DNA from: Centroberyx gerrardi
Lineage: Eukaryota > Chordata > Actinopteri > Beryciformes > Berycidae
Assembly: GCF_048128805.1 (NCBI RefSeq)
Contig: NC_136003.1
Coordinates: 29,896,565-29,960,564, forward strand
DNA: 64,000 bases
Direction of reading: 5' to 3'
The position numbers were made by a program, and so were the translations under genes. The notes beneath the pieces are model-generated. The model was not told the DNA's origin. It saw only the letters and a program-made list of their open reading frames with translations, and searched no databases. Each line of letters opens with the position of its first letter. Position 1 is the stretch's first letter. Positions 1 to 17,639 of this stretch are shown here, piece by piece.

Positions 1-111
1 AGATCAAACAAGAACACAAACAGAAACTACAAGAAGAAAAACCAAAATACATTAAAATACACTTAATATACTTAAAATATACTTAATATAACAGACTGGA
101 TGCAGAAAATG

Positions 112-112
<1 letters not shown>

Positions 113-166
<54 letters not shown>
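113..166. repeat. (GT)n microsatellite
   Basis: An uninterrupted GT dinucleotide run of about 27 units, downstream of the lectin gene. The first 600 bases otherwise hold no recognisable gene. Confidence 0.95.
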
Positions 167-167
<1 letters not shown>

Positions 168-627
168 ATGCTGTCATCTTAAACAAACATAATTCAATTG
201 GAGATAAGAGAGATATATAAGGTAAATAATGCAGAATCCACTTAATGACATTTCCTAGAATTGACAAATGAAATATGGTTATTTCATGAACTAACAATAT
301 TATCACCATCCACCAGGAACAAAACAAAATCCATCAAACTTTTTCCTAAACTTAAACCACTAAAACTTTGCTGAAGACAAATCTTATGCCTGAAGCTTTC
401 AGTCCTGTACCGATACAGAAGAAACAAACAAAAAAATCAAACTGTCCTGAAACTAAAACTACAGTTTTCTTTAAGAAGAGCTATCGTAGGGGTTAGGATC
501 CCTGTGGAAGATATAGCTGTGATGGACAGATACGCTAGCATGTTTATAATTCTTGTGATTTTATTCTTGTGAAGTAATGAATAATACTTCATCAAGTGAA
601 ACGGCACAAACGGGAAAATGAAAAGCA

Positions 628-1867
628 TCATATGAGGTTGCAGCTCTCCTCCTCCTCCTCCTTCTCCTCCTTGTGGAAGATCTTTCCATCCGGCTGCTTC
701 ACCCATCTCAGCTTGACGTCTCCACTCAGGCCTCGGTCCTTCAGTCTCTGATTCATCTGACAAACAGAAAAACATTCTTTATTATTGCCTTGTTGTTTGT
801 AAGTCAGTCTCAAAAACACTTTCCCATTATAACACCATGTTATACTATTATTATTATTATACCATTCAGCCTTCTGGAGGTTTGTGGTCTAATTCATCAT
901 AACCTGCTGTATATGATGGGAGGAGTCCACTTTATAGCAGCTGCCTTTCCTCTGACAGGTTAGATCAGATTAGTTGGATTGATAAATGTCTTGCTTTCCT
1001 GTCTTAACTTCACCATCCTTTCTTGTTTCTCTTTCTTGTTTCTCATGCTGTCTGTATTTGGCCGTTATCTTTCATCAGAGGCAACTGTACATGACACCAA
1101 CCAGAGGAATTGCTACAGTTCATCCAAAAGAGTCAAAGTGTCATTCATTGGCAATTTCACTTTTTTGCTGAGGTTGCTATTTGTTTACAGATGTATCCAG
1201 CCAGCTAAAGATTAATATATCCACAATGTTGTCGCAAGAGAAAATGAAAATTCACTTTTTTGTTCTGTCACCATGATGTTGTCTGACCATCTAAGTGGCT
1301 TTGACAAACTTACCTTGCAAGTTCAGTGGGAGGTTTTTTTGTATTAAAATCAGACTGCTATATTTGGAAATTTCAACAGTTAGGATGCTTCTGTAATATC
1401 CACAACCCAAACTGTGGGTTAGATCCTAACTGAATTGAAGTTAGTTCCTTCTGCAATGGCAAAACTGAATTAATTGCATACTTAAGTGAGGTAGAGTGAT
1501 GCAGTTAGGATGTTTCTGTAATGTGACACCTGAACATTCATCCTTCCAAAGGTTAACAGTAGAGAAAAGTGTGCGCTTCTGACTCACAGCTTATCAAGAG
1601 GAAGCCAAATGCATAGGACCAGTAAAGTAGTCAAAAAAATGTATGAAGAAAACTGACACTGACGAAGAGATCACACCGGCTCTTCAGGTGTGACAAGAAG
1701 TGAAAATCAGCACTCTCCTTATAAAGGTTTTAAGCCAGGAATAAAAGGAAAATGCATTGAAAAAAGTTCTTGCTTTGTCCTATAGTGCTTGATATGACGA
1801 TATACAAATGTTCACTTATTCAACTGTTTGCACTCAAGCTACACTTGACAAGTGCCATTGCTAAATG

Positions 1868-1920
<53 letters not shown>

Positions 1921-3993
1921 TATAATACAATCTTTCTGCATCATGCTCATACATTATTACCTGCTGCAAGATGGCTTCCTTCAGGTCCTCCATGTCCACT
2001 GAGGAGTCTGTTTTAGTCAGCTTCACCCTCACCACCTGCTTTGTCAGAGGAGCTTTATGGATAGGTATTTTCTGTTAATAAAATAGACTTTCCATCCATT
2101 AAAAAGTAACAATTGAAGCCAGAAGGTTTTTGTGAATATTGAATTGACTGAATTTAAAAATGACTTAATTGTAGATAAGAACTCACCACTGTAGCAGACA
2201 AAAAACAATCTATGACTACACAGCCAAGTCTCCCATTTACCAACACGTGACATCCCACAAGCTTCTGTGATATTGTCTTTTGGTTCACTGTTTTTAGTAT
2301 TCCAGTTAGTGATTGAAGTGGCGCTCCCATCTGACCACTTCCACGAGTCTCTGAACAGGCCGATCCACGCATCTGTTCCCTGGGGTATTATCGTCTTAAT
2401 CTCGTCGTTCTCAGCTTGGTTCCTCACACTGGCCAGGTCTGTGTAGCGCTCCCTGCAGTAGCTCTGAGCCTTGGTCCAGGTCTTGGATTTATTCACAAAG
2501 ATGAATCTGGAAGAGTCCTGGGCTGCGATGGCCCCTGAAAACATTTATTAGCAGAAGTCATGATGCTGTAGTCTCAGCAATGATGTTGCACTCAACAATG
2601 ACCATGAAGGAATCTCTGCACAATACTTTTGAAAGCTTTTTGCTGGTTTACAGGCTATCCAGTAACTCAAAGCAGTAGCTAGCCAACACTGTGTAGCCTC
2701 TACGCTGAAAGAGGGGAAGGGGATGACACAGATTGAGGGCCAAATTAGAATAACCTTAGTTTTCACTTATTAGAAATGTACCTGAACAAGTGGTTGGTTG
2801 GTTTGTTTGTTTTATGAGAGAGCTGATCAGATCTGTTGAAAATATGAAGACAATGTGTGGCTTGAGTCAGAGCCAAGAAAAAGTAGCTGTTTTTTCCAAG
2901 TAAATCTTTTTCCAGGAAGTTATTGTCCTGGACCCATCCAGAACTAACCCCCCACTAATCCCCGTTCCACCAGGTACATAAATATTTGACGTTATTATCT
3001 CTTCCACAGTGCAAAGCAATGATTGGGCCTTTAAAGTCTTTCACAGTCACCTCAGGTGAGTTGTTGTTATTGGCTACGTTCATCATCTGGAGATGGTACA
3101 AACTTTTGTTTACCGAAAGTAATGTTTTATGATTATTATTATTATTGCTATTCATTTTGTAGTTTTCTTCTCACCGTTGTAGCAGATGAATGGAAATGTT
3201 GCATTGCAACGACCATCCCACCACGCTGCATCTGTTCCCATTCCTGCACATGTCTTAGTGAATAAGTTACTGGGTTTAGTACTGGCCCACATCCTGAACT
3301 CAGCCTCTCCTTTACCATAGTAACTCTTATTTTCCAGAGACCACCTCCAACTGTTAATGTCATCATACAGTCCTATCCACACGTGACCATTATGATATAT
3401 GCCTGTGATGTCATGCAGCTTGGCCATATCTTCCTGGTTGTCTACGGTGGCCAGGTCAGTGAACTTCTCCCTGCAGTAGCTCTGGGCTTCAGTCCAGTTC
3501 TTTAGTTCTTCAACAAGGTGGTACTGATGAGGAAAACATGAGGGGAGGGCGCACAGTCCTGTGATGACAATCAAAGCATTTAGTGAAATCAGTTTGTACA
3601 ATGACTCCTGCATAGAAAGGAATTCATTAATGAATGCTGCCTAACTACACTTACTCATTAAATGTGATAGTTATTACTTAAATATGACATAGGCAAGAGA
3701 TACAAGCACAAAGGATGGATAAGGCCTGATTTGTTTTACACTCATGTATCTCTCACACAAAAAACATACATGAAACAGCACATTCTCCATCAGCTTGTTT
3801 TCCGTGGGCAAATCAGAATCTAGATTACATTTCTTTTTTATGTTCTTGATTTGTACAATGACTCGTCCATGAAGTAAATTCAGTATGAGACATTTGACTT
3901 TATTGTTTTTGATCAGAATTGCTTGGAAAAAAATATGACCATCAGATTACACTAACCTGTTAAGACCATGATAACAAACGCCTTCCCTTCCAT
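628..3993 (-). CDS. Secreted two-domain C-type lectin (fish mannose-receptor-like family), 5 coding exons
   Basis: Exons read on the minus strand are 3993-3957, 3558-3175, 2534-2187, about 2052-1961 and 756-628. The phases close to 329 codons. Exon 1 encodes a short hydrophobic signal segment (MEGKAFVIMVLT). Exons 2 and 3 each encode one C-type lectin domain with the WIGL core, a WTEAQSYCRE- or WTKAQSYCRE-type start and the four canonical cysteines. The carbohydrate-binding EPN/QPD triplet is not preserved in either domain (KPS in the first, EPK in the second), so calcium-dependent sugar binding is doubtful. Exons 4-5 encode the charged tail common in fish lectins of this type (QVVRVKL, AILQQ, QRLKDRGL, KQPDGKIFHKE) and end in a Glu-rich stretch. 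No membrane segment is visible, so it is probably secreted. The weak point is the exon 4 acceptor. The better-looking AG at about 2072 would break phase, so the phase-compatible AAG at 2053 was chosen. A missed small exon is possible. Confidence 0.85.
1868..1920. repeat. (ATA)n microsatellite in a lectin intron
   Basis: A trinucleotide ATA/TAA run of about 17 units, just inside the intron that follows lectin exon 4 on the minus strand. Confidence 0.95.
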
Positions 3994-4247
3994 GATGTAC
4001 GATGCCACAGCTCACTGCACCTTGCTGTCATCAGAATAAGATGATTACTGTGAGGAGAGCTGCTCAATTATTTTGATTTTTAAAGCTGCTGCAGCAAGGG
4101 CGGATATTTCATTTCACTGTTGGGGGGGACAATAAACAGAAAAATTTCTCAAGAGCAATTCCTGAAGGGGACACCAAAGGTGCCGCCAAAAGTACTGTTG
4201 TATTAAATGTATATAGAGGTCCATTATGAAACATTTCCATAAGCACT

Positions 4248-4364
4248 TCATTCCTTTCTTATGAAGATTTTATCAAATTGCCTTTGATAATACTGGGGTC
4301 TTTCTACTTGGCGTTTCGGTGCACTGAAAAATGATCGGATGTCTGTTTTTCTTTTCTCTGCCAT
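4248..4364 (-). pseudogene. Remnant first exon of a hAT/ZMYM-type transposase
   Basis: The frame opens with MAEKRKTDIRSFFSAPKR. This is the kind of short N-terminus (basic run, then IRSFF, then PKR) seen in fish hAT transposase-like and ZMYM-like proteins. It ends after about 38 codons, with no zinc-finger or catalytic region following. A CA microsatellite lies directly upstream. I read it as a leftover of the surrounding element. The family assignment rests on a short motif and is inference. Confidence 0.5.
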
Positions 4365-4392
4365 TTTAACTGACCTGGCTGGCTGACAAATA

Positions 4393-4393
<1 letters not shown>

Positions 4394-4435
<42 letters not shown>
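4394..4435. repeat. (CA)n microsatellite inside the hAT-like element
   Basis: A CA dinucleotide run of about 21 units. Confidence 0.95.
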
Positions 4436-4437
<2 letters not shown>

Positions 4438-5504
4438 CATGCAGGTTATTTACAGTAGTAGGTGAGATGCAACACCCATTAACTGAACTAAAGCTAATAT
4501 ATGCCTAATTAGATTTAGTTTTCCCGAAAAAGCAGATCTCTAATGTTTTGCTGTCAATGTGTAAAAGTCCAGAACGCTATGAAGCCTGCCAGAAACGTAC
4601 TTATATTTTAACATAATGTTTGTTGTAATTATGTCTTTTTTATTAATTAAGTCTTCATTTATTTCCAAAATTATGAACAAAATAACATAGTGGCAGCCAT
4701 TTTACATGCAGTAAGAAAAAAATAATATACTTAGAACCTAATTACATAGGGTAAGTTAATCTTAAATATTATATTATAGAAATATTACTGTTACCATCTA
4801 CAAAAGATAAAGTATTTTGGTATGAAATCCCGCATTTTAATTTAACCAACTATCCTGTATCATAAATACATGTCTGGCATTTGTAACAAACCAAACCGCT
4901 TGAAAATCGGTCGAAAATTCAGCGAGTTATGATGATTTTAATTGTGGACAGACCTCCTGCCTCCATACACACACATGCATTAGGAGACGCGGCTCCGTAC
5001 CAACACGCTGACGCACGAGATTCAACCGCGATGTAACGGAACAAAATGTAGTCTGGTTACAATTGTGAATGTGTTTTATTCTATTGAGTGGTAGAAGTAA
5101 AGAAAAATGTCTGACACATCCTTTGTTTTAAGTTAACCTCAGCTACTTACTGGAGGTCTGCCACCACTGACACACTTCCAGAGATCCTCCACACACACTC
5201 GTACCGAGGGCTAATGTGTGTGTGTGGGGGTTCGGGGAGGCAGGTAGGCAGTGGACCAAACCACTGTGAGGCGTATGAGGGGGGGACTCAATTTTTCGAA
5301 ACTTAAAAACGCATTGTTTTGCATCTATAATTAGCACAAGTGCTTTCAATGCATATTATTATATTATTTAAAATTATATAGTTATGTTTACAATGATATA
5401 TTGAGGGGGACAACTCTCTGTTAGTCCCAGGAAGGGGGGGTCCGGACCCCCCTGTCCCCCCTGTCCCCCCTGTCCCCCCCGTGATTTCCGCCCCTGTGCT
5501 GCAG

Positions 5505-6344
5505 GTAAGTTCGGGAGGAAAGAGATCAATCTCTGGAAATTCAAACCGACACAAGGATTGACACGGCTCCCACTCCTCCCAGTGAGTGACAGGAGGAGTG
5601 ATTGACAGGACGGAGTCCCGCCTTCTGCCTCAGACTTCTCATTGGTTGGATGTTTCTACACATTTCATTTTGAAATGAGGACAAGAGAGGAATGGGGCTA
5701 CCGCTGTTTGTGAGATTCTGACATATCATCCTGCTCGTTTTTGGCCACCAAATATGGTGATTTATTGTTTTACCTACTGAAGCTTTAAATATTGTATCTA
5801 ATATTTGAAGAATCTATAATGAAGAACAAACTTCTTTAAAACATATCGCTGTAACAAAATGTATTAAAAAACTCAAAATGATGCCTTTTAGATGAATGCA
5901 CAAAAGACATGCTATGAACAGTTGACCATACATTTCACTCTACAAATATACATTCAGCATTCAGTCACTATGTGTGTACTATGTATTTAAATGTAAACTA
6001 AATGTATATTTGTGGACTGATATGTATAGCATAGTCAATTTTCTCTGAAATCCATTTTGTGTCTCAAGCCCCTCAGTGTAACATCAAAAGTGTTTTGCTA
6101 TTTTGTGTTAAACAGCTGATGAATATATTTTTATAAATTTGCATTCACAACAAACCCCAAACCCTAAACCCTAAACCCTAACCCAGAATTATTATTATAT
6201 CACCAGCATGACCATTATCTGATTGAAATAAATGTCAAATGCTCTTTCTGTAATAGCTGACAGAAATATTCTTTCAAAAAAATGATGCCTTACCCTTTTT
6301 GAGTAAAAGTGTCACTCAGTCTTTCTGTCCCGCTTCACTTGCAG
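5505..6344. other. Non-coding stretch upstream of the lectin gene
   Basis: No gene seen. The segment at about 6240-6300 is mirrored (inverted) near 43640-43690, beside the truncated lectin copy. It therefore belongs to the inverted duplication. Confidence 0.5.
6153..6184. repeat. Short interstitial telomere-like repeat
   Basis: Degenerate CCCTAA-type units (AAACCCTAAACCCTAAACCC and CTAACCC). Several carry the extra A of CCCTAAA. Confidence 0.7.
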
Positions 6345-6386
6345 TCCCACAACACTGACTTGGCAGTATGGATGGATCAGTGTAAT
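6345..6386 (+). other. Exon-like fragment conserved in the inverted copy at 43.6 kb
   Basis: A 42-base open segment (SHNTDLAVWMDQCN) lies between a good acceptor (CACTTGCAG) and a good donor (GTAAGTG). The same segment with one substitution (SDNTDLAVWMDQCN) and the same flanks occurs on the opposite strand near 43590-43546. It could be a small exon of an unrecognised gene divergent from the lectin, or a non-coding segment carried in the duplication. I do not recognise a family. Confidence 0.35.
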
Positions 6387-7293
6387 GTAAGTGTAGTGAG
6401 CGCAGGTCTGGTCAGTGCAGTCCTCTAACATTCAAGACAGGTTTCTTTGAAGCTGCACATCCTACTTTAATAGCACATGGAGAGGTCACATCAGATCCTG
6501 TGTATTGGAAAACGTCTCCCACCCCTCTTTCTCCTCTTTCTTCCTTACGTAAGTGACGGTCTGATCATTTGAAGATGAAGATAATCATCACAACATGTTT
6601 GTTTGGCTGAAACAATGCTGCTGTCTTTCCTGTGAAGCTATTTGAATATCATGAAAATGTTGTGACACATTTTGGAGAAGTGCCTCAGGTGTTGTTGTGA
6701 TATTGTCCTCATGAAAGCACGAAAGGAACCACATTATTTAAATGTCATGATACTTGATATTTCTATTTCTGGACTGCCAGGCCGGCCAGAAAGGAGACAG
6801 TAACATCACTGATCCCCAGTTCATACAGAATACTTGATTTTATCATTGTTTTAAGTTCACTGTTTGTAGCTATTACTGCAAAGATATACGTAACTTTAAA
6901 AGTGCTATGCTATTTTTCTTCTACTAAAACTACCATTATTATAATTACTTGTACAAAAATAGATATAGGGAAAAAATACAAGTGTGCTCACCAAAACTCT
7001 GTGTTTTCATTGAAATTCAGCACTTGATGCAAGGTAACAATTCATTTATTATGTTATTCTGATGAGTCTGAGACGGTCCAATCAATATTTCCGACTGTGA
7101 CGACTCGCTCATGAAACCAGGCATCAGAGGACTAAGACTCAGTCCTTGGTGTGTTGATATAATATCTGGACTGACTTCATGCACAAGCAATATGACTGAT
7201 CTTATGGAAGTGAATGTTTGAGTTTTCATGTGTAAATGAGTAAATGAGTGAGAATCTTTAAATGAAAAATATACTCCATTGTGTTGCTTTCAG

Positions 7294-7402
7294 TGGCTTT
7301 CACCAGCTTCCTCTATTTTTATTTGTATGTTATTTGTATACGGACAGATGCAAACACATTGATAAACATCTCATTTGCATTGTTCCACGAAGAGTGTGGT
7401 TT
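7294..7402 (+). other. Second exon-like fragment, hydrophobic, also in the inverted copy
   Basis: It follows an acceptor-like TGTTGCTTTCAG and reads as a hydrophobic, Tyr-rich segment followed by RTDANTLINISFALFH. The opposite-strand copy near 43480-43380 reads RTDAKTLINILFALYH after its own AG. The conservation of the peptide suggests it was coding in an ancestor. The intervening ~900 bp here is missing from the other copy. Confidence 0.3.
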
Positions 7403-7932
7403 ACACTATTTCCCCATCATTGTTTTCAGCTGCAGAATATGTCAATATATATTGCAGTTTATACCAAATTGTCATAATTCACAAGTTTTAAAAAAAATTA
7501 CATAAAAACATAGAAAAGGGAGTCAACAAGAGGGGGGGGGGGCAAGAGGGAGGTACTGTTTAATTCAGTAATAATTATCGTAAACTATTTCTGAAAATAA
7601 TAACGCACAATCATATTGGATCATAAATTACACCTGCTCATGCGCTCACAAGCGTGCGTATTATCTGTGCGTAACGATAGTCCCCAGTTTTGATGAAACT
7701 TGGAGGAATGATACCAAACCTCCTTCCTCTCCTGATTCCTTATACGAGCGCCCCTTATTTTTGTGGATGCCGTACAGGACGTTTAGCCTCAATCTGTCCT
7801 GCTCCGTCTGTGCAGTTAACTCACCGCCTCGGGCCGCCCATCACCGGAAAGGACCGTGCTGATGGTGATCCTGTAACTATCTAGTTTACAGGAAGCTGGA
7901 CTCCTGGGGTGGGGATGTTTTTAGACTTACAG

Positions 7933-7933
<1 letters not shown>

Positions 7934-8004
<71 letters not shown>
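7934..8004. repeat. (AC)n microsatellite
   Basis: An AC run of about 35 units. Confidence 0.95.
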
Positions 8005-8007
<3 letters not shown>

Positions 8008-8073
8008 AACAAACGTAAAGAGGAACTTTGTGAATTTACATTTGTTTGATGTCCTTCTCTTATGGAAATGTGG

Positions 8074-8150
8074 TATCTTTACATCACATTACACTACGTC
8101 ATTTAGCAGACGCTTTTGTCCAAAGCGACTTACAGTAAGTACATTTTGTC
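8074..8150. repeat. Dispersed fish SINE/LINE-tail repeat
   Basis: It contains the phrase CATTTAGCAGACGCTTTTG followed by TCCAAAGCGACTTACAGTAAGT. Repeats with this core are common across teleost genomes. Degenerate relatives occur near 37866-37945 and 60500-60540 in this window. Confidence 0.7.
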
Positions 8151-8287
8151 AACAGTAGTAAAACCAACTGTGCATCACAGTCTTCATCAGCTAAGACGTT
8201 TAATAGGAATAAGTAGCACCTCACCTGACGGCCTGCACAACCATCCCCCACACATCACAAACCTTGAACAAGAAGCAAACACATGAC

Positions 8288-8758
8288 CAGAGATGTGACC
8301 AAGTCAATTATGCTGAAGTCACAAGTCAGTGTCAAGTCTTGAGGTAGGCCTACAAGTTCAAGTCAAGTCTCAAGTCTAAATGTAGAACAGCAAGTCAAGT
8401 CAGAACAAATCAAGAGTCCAGTATCAATTTAATATCTTAAAGAAAACGAAATATCTAGGACTTTTCAATGCAATATGGTTTTAATAGGATAAAAACTTGG
8501 TAAGAGGATCATGAGTTTGATTTCTATAATCAGTTTCAATAAATTCAATCATTCCATACAAATTCAGAAAACAGAATTTAAATTCAGTCGTCTGCTGGAA
8601 CAAATCTCATCACTTTCAATCTAAGTCATTTATCAAGTCAAGACTTTAGAACCCTTTTCAAGTCAAGTCTAGTCTCAAGTCTTCTCTTCAGGCATCAAGT
8701 CAAGTCTCAAGCAATTCAATTCAACTGTGACCCGAATCGGACTGGATCGCCATCTCTG
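8288..8758. mobile_element. hAT-type miniature element, copy 1 (CAGAGATG ends)
   Basis: It begins CAGAGATG and ends CATCTCTG. It is packed with CAAGTC/GACTTG-type words and shares a long central segment with the inverted copy at 61333-61827. No clean 8-bp duplication is seen here, so this copy appears older. It contains no coding region. Confidence 0.75.
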
Positions 8759-9395
8759 ACAAACAGCGACAATGCCTACAAATAATACAGAATAAAGCAT
8801 TAAAACTGGCACACTGACTCCCATTTACATTTGCATCACCAATCATTACATACACACACATACAACAGGCATGCAACAGGCATTCCCACCATGAGACAGA
8901 CTCTCCGCCCCCTAATTGTTACATCTCGGCAACTCGAGTTATACAGAAAAGTCCAATTTTCTCGGTTATATTTGCCGGGTCCGTCGTTCACGTGTCCCCA
9001 TCTCGTAATTGCCATATTTCTGACAGCACTTGAAGGCAGCATGGCTAGGTTTTACATTCATAAATGTAAATGGTAAGGAAAAAAACACATATTGTGCAAC
9101 TTAAAATGGAAGTAAAACATTATTTTGAAACTCTACAGGGTGTTAAAAACCAGAAAGCCATTAAGACTCTGGCTATTTACAATGCCTTAAATATATTTAT
9201 TTCGTTAATTTTTTGTAACCCCTGTACTGTTTTTCTCTCATTTTTGGGGGGAATTACTTTGTATTTTATTTTATTATTTTTTATTTTACTTTTTTTTTTT
9301 TTTTTTTAATACAGTCACTGATGTTTGTTTACAGACAGATGTGTTCCTATGACATTGTTAAGTGGTATAAATATGATAAATACAAAAAAGAAGGC

Positions 9396-9490
9396 GGCAA
9401 CATGGCTCCGCGTCATGACCCGGATGATGTTCTGCTCAACTTTATATCCCACAATTCCTTTTTCCGTCTTCCTCTTTCCCGTCTGCAGCA
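9396..9490 (+). promoter_or_regulatory. rpl23 promoter and 5' leader with TOP-like pyrimidine tract
   Basis: There is no TATA box near the expected start. A CAACATGGC word at about 9399, fitting a YY1 site, precedes the pyrimidine-rich CCTTTTTCCGTCTTCCTCTT just before the ATG. This arrangement is usual for ribosomal-protein genes, whose mRNAs begin with a C followed by pyrimidines and are controlled by nutrient/mTOR signalling through that tract. The exact start site is not determined. Confidence 0.6.
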
Positions 9491-15525
<6,035 letters not shown>

Positions 15526-15553
15526 GCAGGACCCCGCACCTCTGTTCGTTTTC

Positions 15554-15559
15554 AATAAA
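15554..15559 (+). terminator. rpl23 polyadenylation signal
   Basis: A consensus AATAAA lies 29 bases after the stop codon, followed by a T/G-rich stretch (GTGATGTTTTTTG) as expected downstream of a cleavage site. Confidence 0.9.
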
Positions 15560-15599
15560 AACTGTTGTAAAGCCAGCCACACGTCTTGTGATGTTTTTT

Positions 15600-16697
15600 G
15601 TTGATTTTTCACTTCATAGAAGAAAACATTATTTTGAAGTGAATGTAGAAGGGTTGTGACCTTAGTTGCTATTTCTTGTTTGTCCTGTGGTCTTGATGCC
15701 GTCTTAGGGAATATTTGACGGGTTTAATTGCAAAATAATAGATGCACGTTTAGGAAAGAGTGACTAATTTGTCGTAAGTCAGTTTCCTATAATGTGCCTT
15801 ATTTATTGGTAAGATATAGTTAATTTTGAGCAACTAAAATGGTTGTTAGTACTCTTCATGTCCATGGAAATAATATTTAGTGTCTTGAACAGCTGTCAGC
15901 TCCAACTTGTCTGTGTTTTACCAATTATATGGAGTTATTCCTTAGCAGGTAGAAGTTTCTCAATGGTCAACATTTATAACTATTCTTCTTTCCAATTTTA
16001 ATATTTTCAGAAAGCAAGTTGCACTACACTTAAGCTAATCCTGGTTCACACTGATGCACTTTGTTAGACATGCCACTAGAGGGTGTGTTGAAACTTGACA
16101 TACAAGACTTACTGATTATCCATGATGGGTTTATTTCATAATCTGCAGCTTTCAGACATCTTTTACATTTTTACCAGTATGTACAGATCTTCCACAGGGC
16201 ATCTAGAGCTATGTACAGATGACATGGGATATATAACAACGTACATGAGGCGACTGAGAGGAGGTTGTTGGGGGGGGGGGGGGGGGGGGAAGCGCTGCAG
16301 TCAGACAAACCACAGGAGGAAGTGAGCTATATACAGTGTAAACCTGAGGACCCAGGTGGCCCACAGAGCATCTGAGCACTTTGAGGACAAAAACTCCTTA
16401 GCACCGGGAAAGTACAGAAAACGCCACAGAAATTGTGTTTGAAAGAGAGGATGAGCAAATGAACGCCTGCATGCTGCTGGCCATGCAGATGAATTCTGTA
16501 CAACATTGGGTATCTGAGACAAATAATAACAGTCTGTCCTGGCTATTAAAATGTGGGCAATATAACTAAATTCATATCACAACAGTTTATTTACAAGTTA
16601 TATCTTTTACAGCTCTTAACATTACATACATACTGTACATACGCTGCTCCAGGTAACGCTTGAATCATCCATTTTTCTGCTTACACAGTGATTCTCA

Positions 16698-16731
<34 letters not shown>

Positions 16732-17180
16732 TGGTCTACTAGGTCATGCCTGGCCTCGCTCCGCTTACAGACGGAAACCAGCAGGCCCATGGAAAGCAAC
16801 CAGGCCGCCACCTGCCCCCAACACTTGTTTCCCCTCGGCGCACACGCCCTCCATCCCTTGTATCCCCCGTGCATTTATTTCACTCAACTTCCCAACCTGA
16901 AACCTGCTGGGGGGGTGGGGGGCGGGGATCAGATTTAAAGCTGCGCTAGATACGATTTTTATGTAAAAAAAAAAAAAACAAACACCCATCTTATTAGCCT
17001 AAATCACAAAGTCGGGCTCCAACAGAGAGGAGCGTCCCGTCCCCTTTAATTGAAACCCTGTAGATTTGCCGTTTGCCCAAATTAAAGTCAGGTCTCAGGT
17101 GTGGCCAATGTCTGTCAAATTTCCCTCAAGACACATTTTCTCTCATCCACAGTTACCCACAATTGCGATAGAGAGCTTAA
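15600..17180. other. Intergenic region between rpl23 and repeat cluster
   Basis: No gene seen. It holds a poly-G run at about 16268-16289, a (GT)n run at 16701-16730 and a G-rich patch near 16910-16925. Open frames here have no recognisable domain. Confidence 0.6.
16701..16730. repeat. (GT)n microsatellite
   Basis: A GT run of 15 units. Confidence 0.95.
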
Positions 17181-17639
17181 AGTCGAGATGAAATGAAAAA
17201 TGCCTTTTTAACCCTTTTAGATCACATCCCCGGTCATACTGTGCACCTATTTAACAATATATGCCAAAAAATACAAAAAATCAATTTCTTTGTGTTCTTA
17301 TATCAAAATTCAATCATGTTTTCTTCCTGTAAAACAAAATATGCCGTGTGCTTACGTAAGCATGCCCGTAACTAATTTCAACCAATAATATCATGACATC
17401 CACCCATCAATCAATCTTCAACTTTTAGCGCACAGAGCTAAGAGGCTAAGCTTCATTAGTTAGCTAGCTAGCAGCAGCACGGTACTTCGGTGTGTCTTCG
17501 GGTGTTATGACACGCCCACTTTTCAACGTTCAAATCAAATTCCTCCCAACGTTACGTCCCGCCTGTCTTTCCTGTTTCACTCGGAAATACGTCACGATAC
17601 GGAAGTTAGATACTCTCGAAATGCCGTTTCATCTCCACT
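17181..17639. mobile_element. TTAA-flanked miniature inverted-repeat element
   Basis: The ends are AGTCGAGATGAAATG on the left, and AGTGGAGATGAAACG when the right end is read inwards. TTAA sits on each side (17177-17180 and 17640-17643), the target duplication used by piggyBac- and Kolobok-type transposons. No transposase frame is present. Confidence 0.65.

Larger units (their letters stand above)
4095..5496. mobile_element. hAT-like DNA transposon remnant with 8-bp target duplication
   Basis: The ends form imperfect terminal inverted repeats: CAAGGGCGGATATTTCA on the left, and CAGGGGCGGAAATCA when the right end is read inwards. The element is bracketed by a perfect 8-bp direct repeat, TGCTGCAG, at 4087-4094 and 5497-5504. 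An 8-bp duplication with CAGGG-type ends is typical of the hAT superfamily. The right end holds a tandem TGTCCCCC-type run. Inside, on the minus strand, is a short reading frame that resembles the start of a hAT/ZMYM-type transposase, but no full transposase is present. It sits about 100 bp upstream of the lectin start codon. Confidence 0.85.

Noticed and set aside
8330-8720. Dense CAAGTC words as a possible tandem-repeat array or binding-site cluster
   Set aside because: They are explained as the interior of a hAT-type miniature element, since a matching copy with clean target duplication exists at 61.3 kb.
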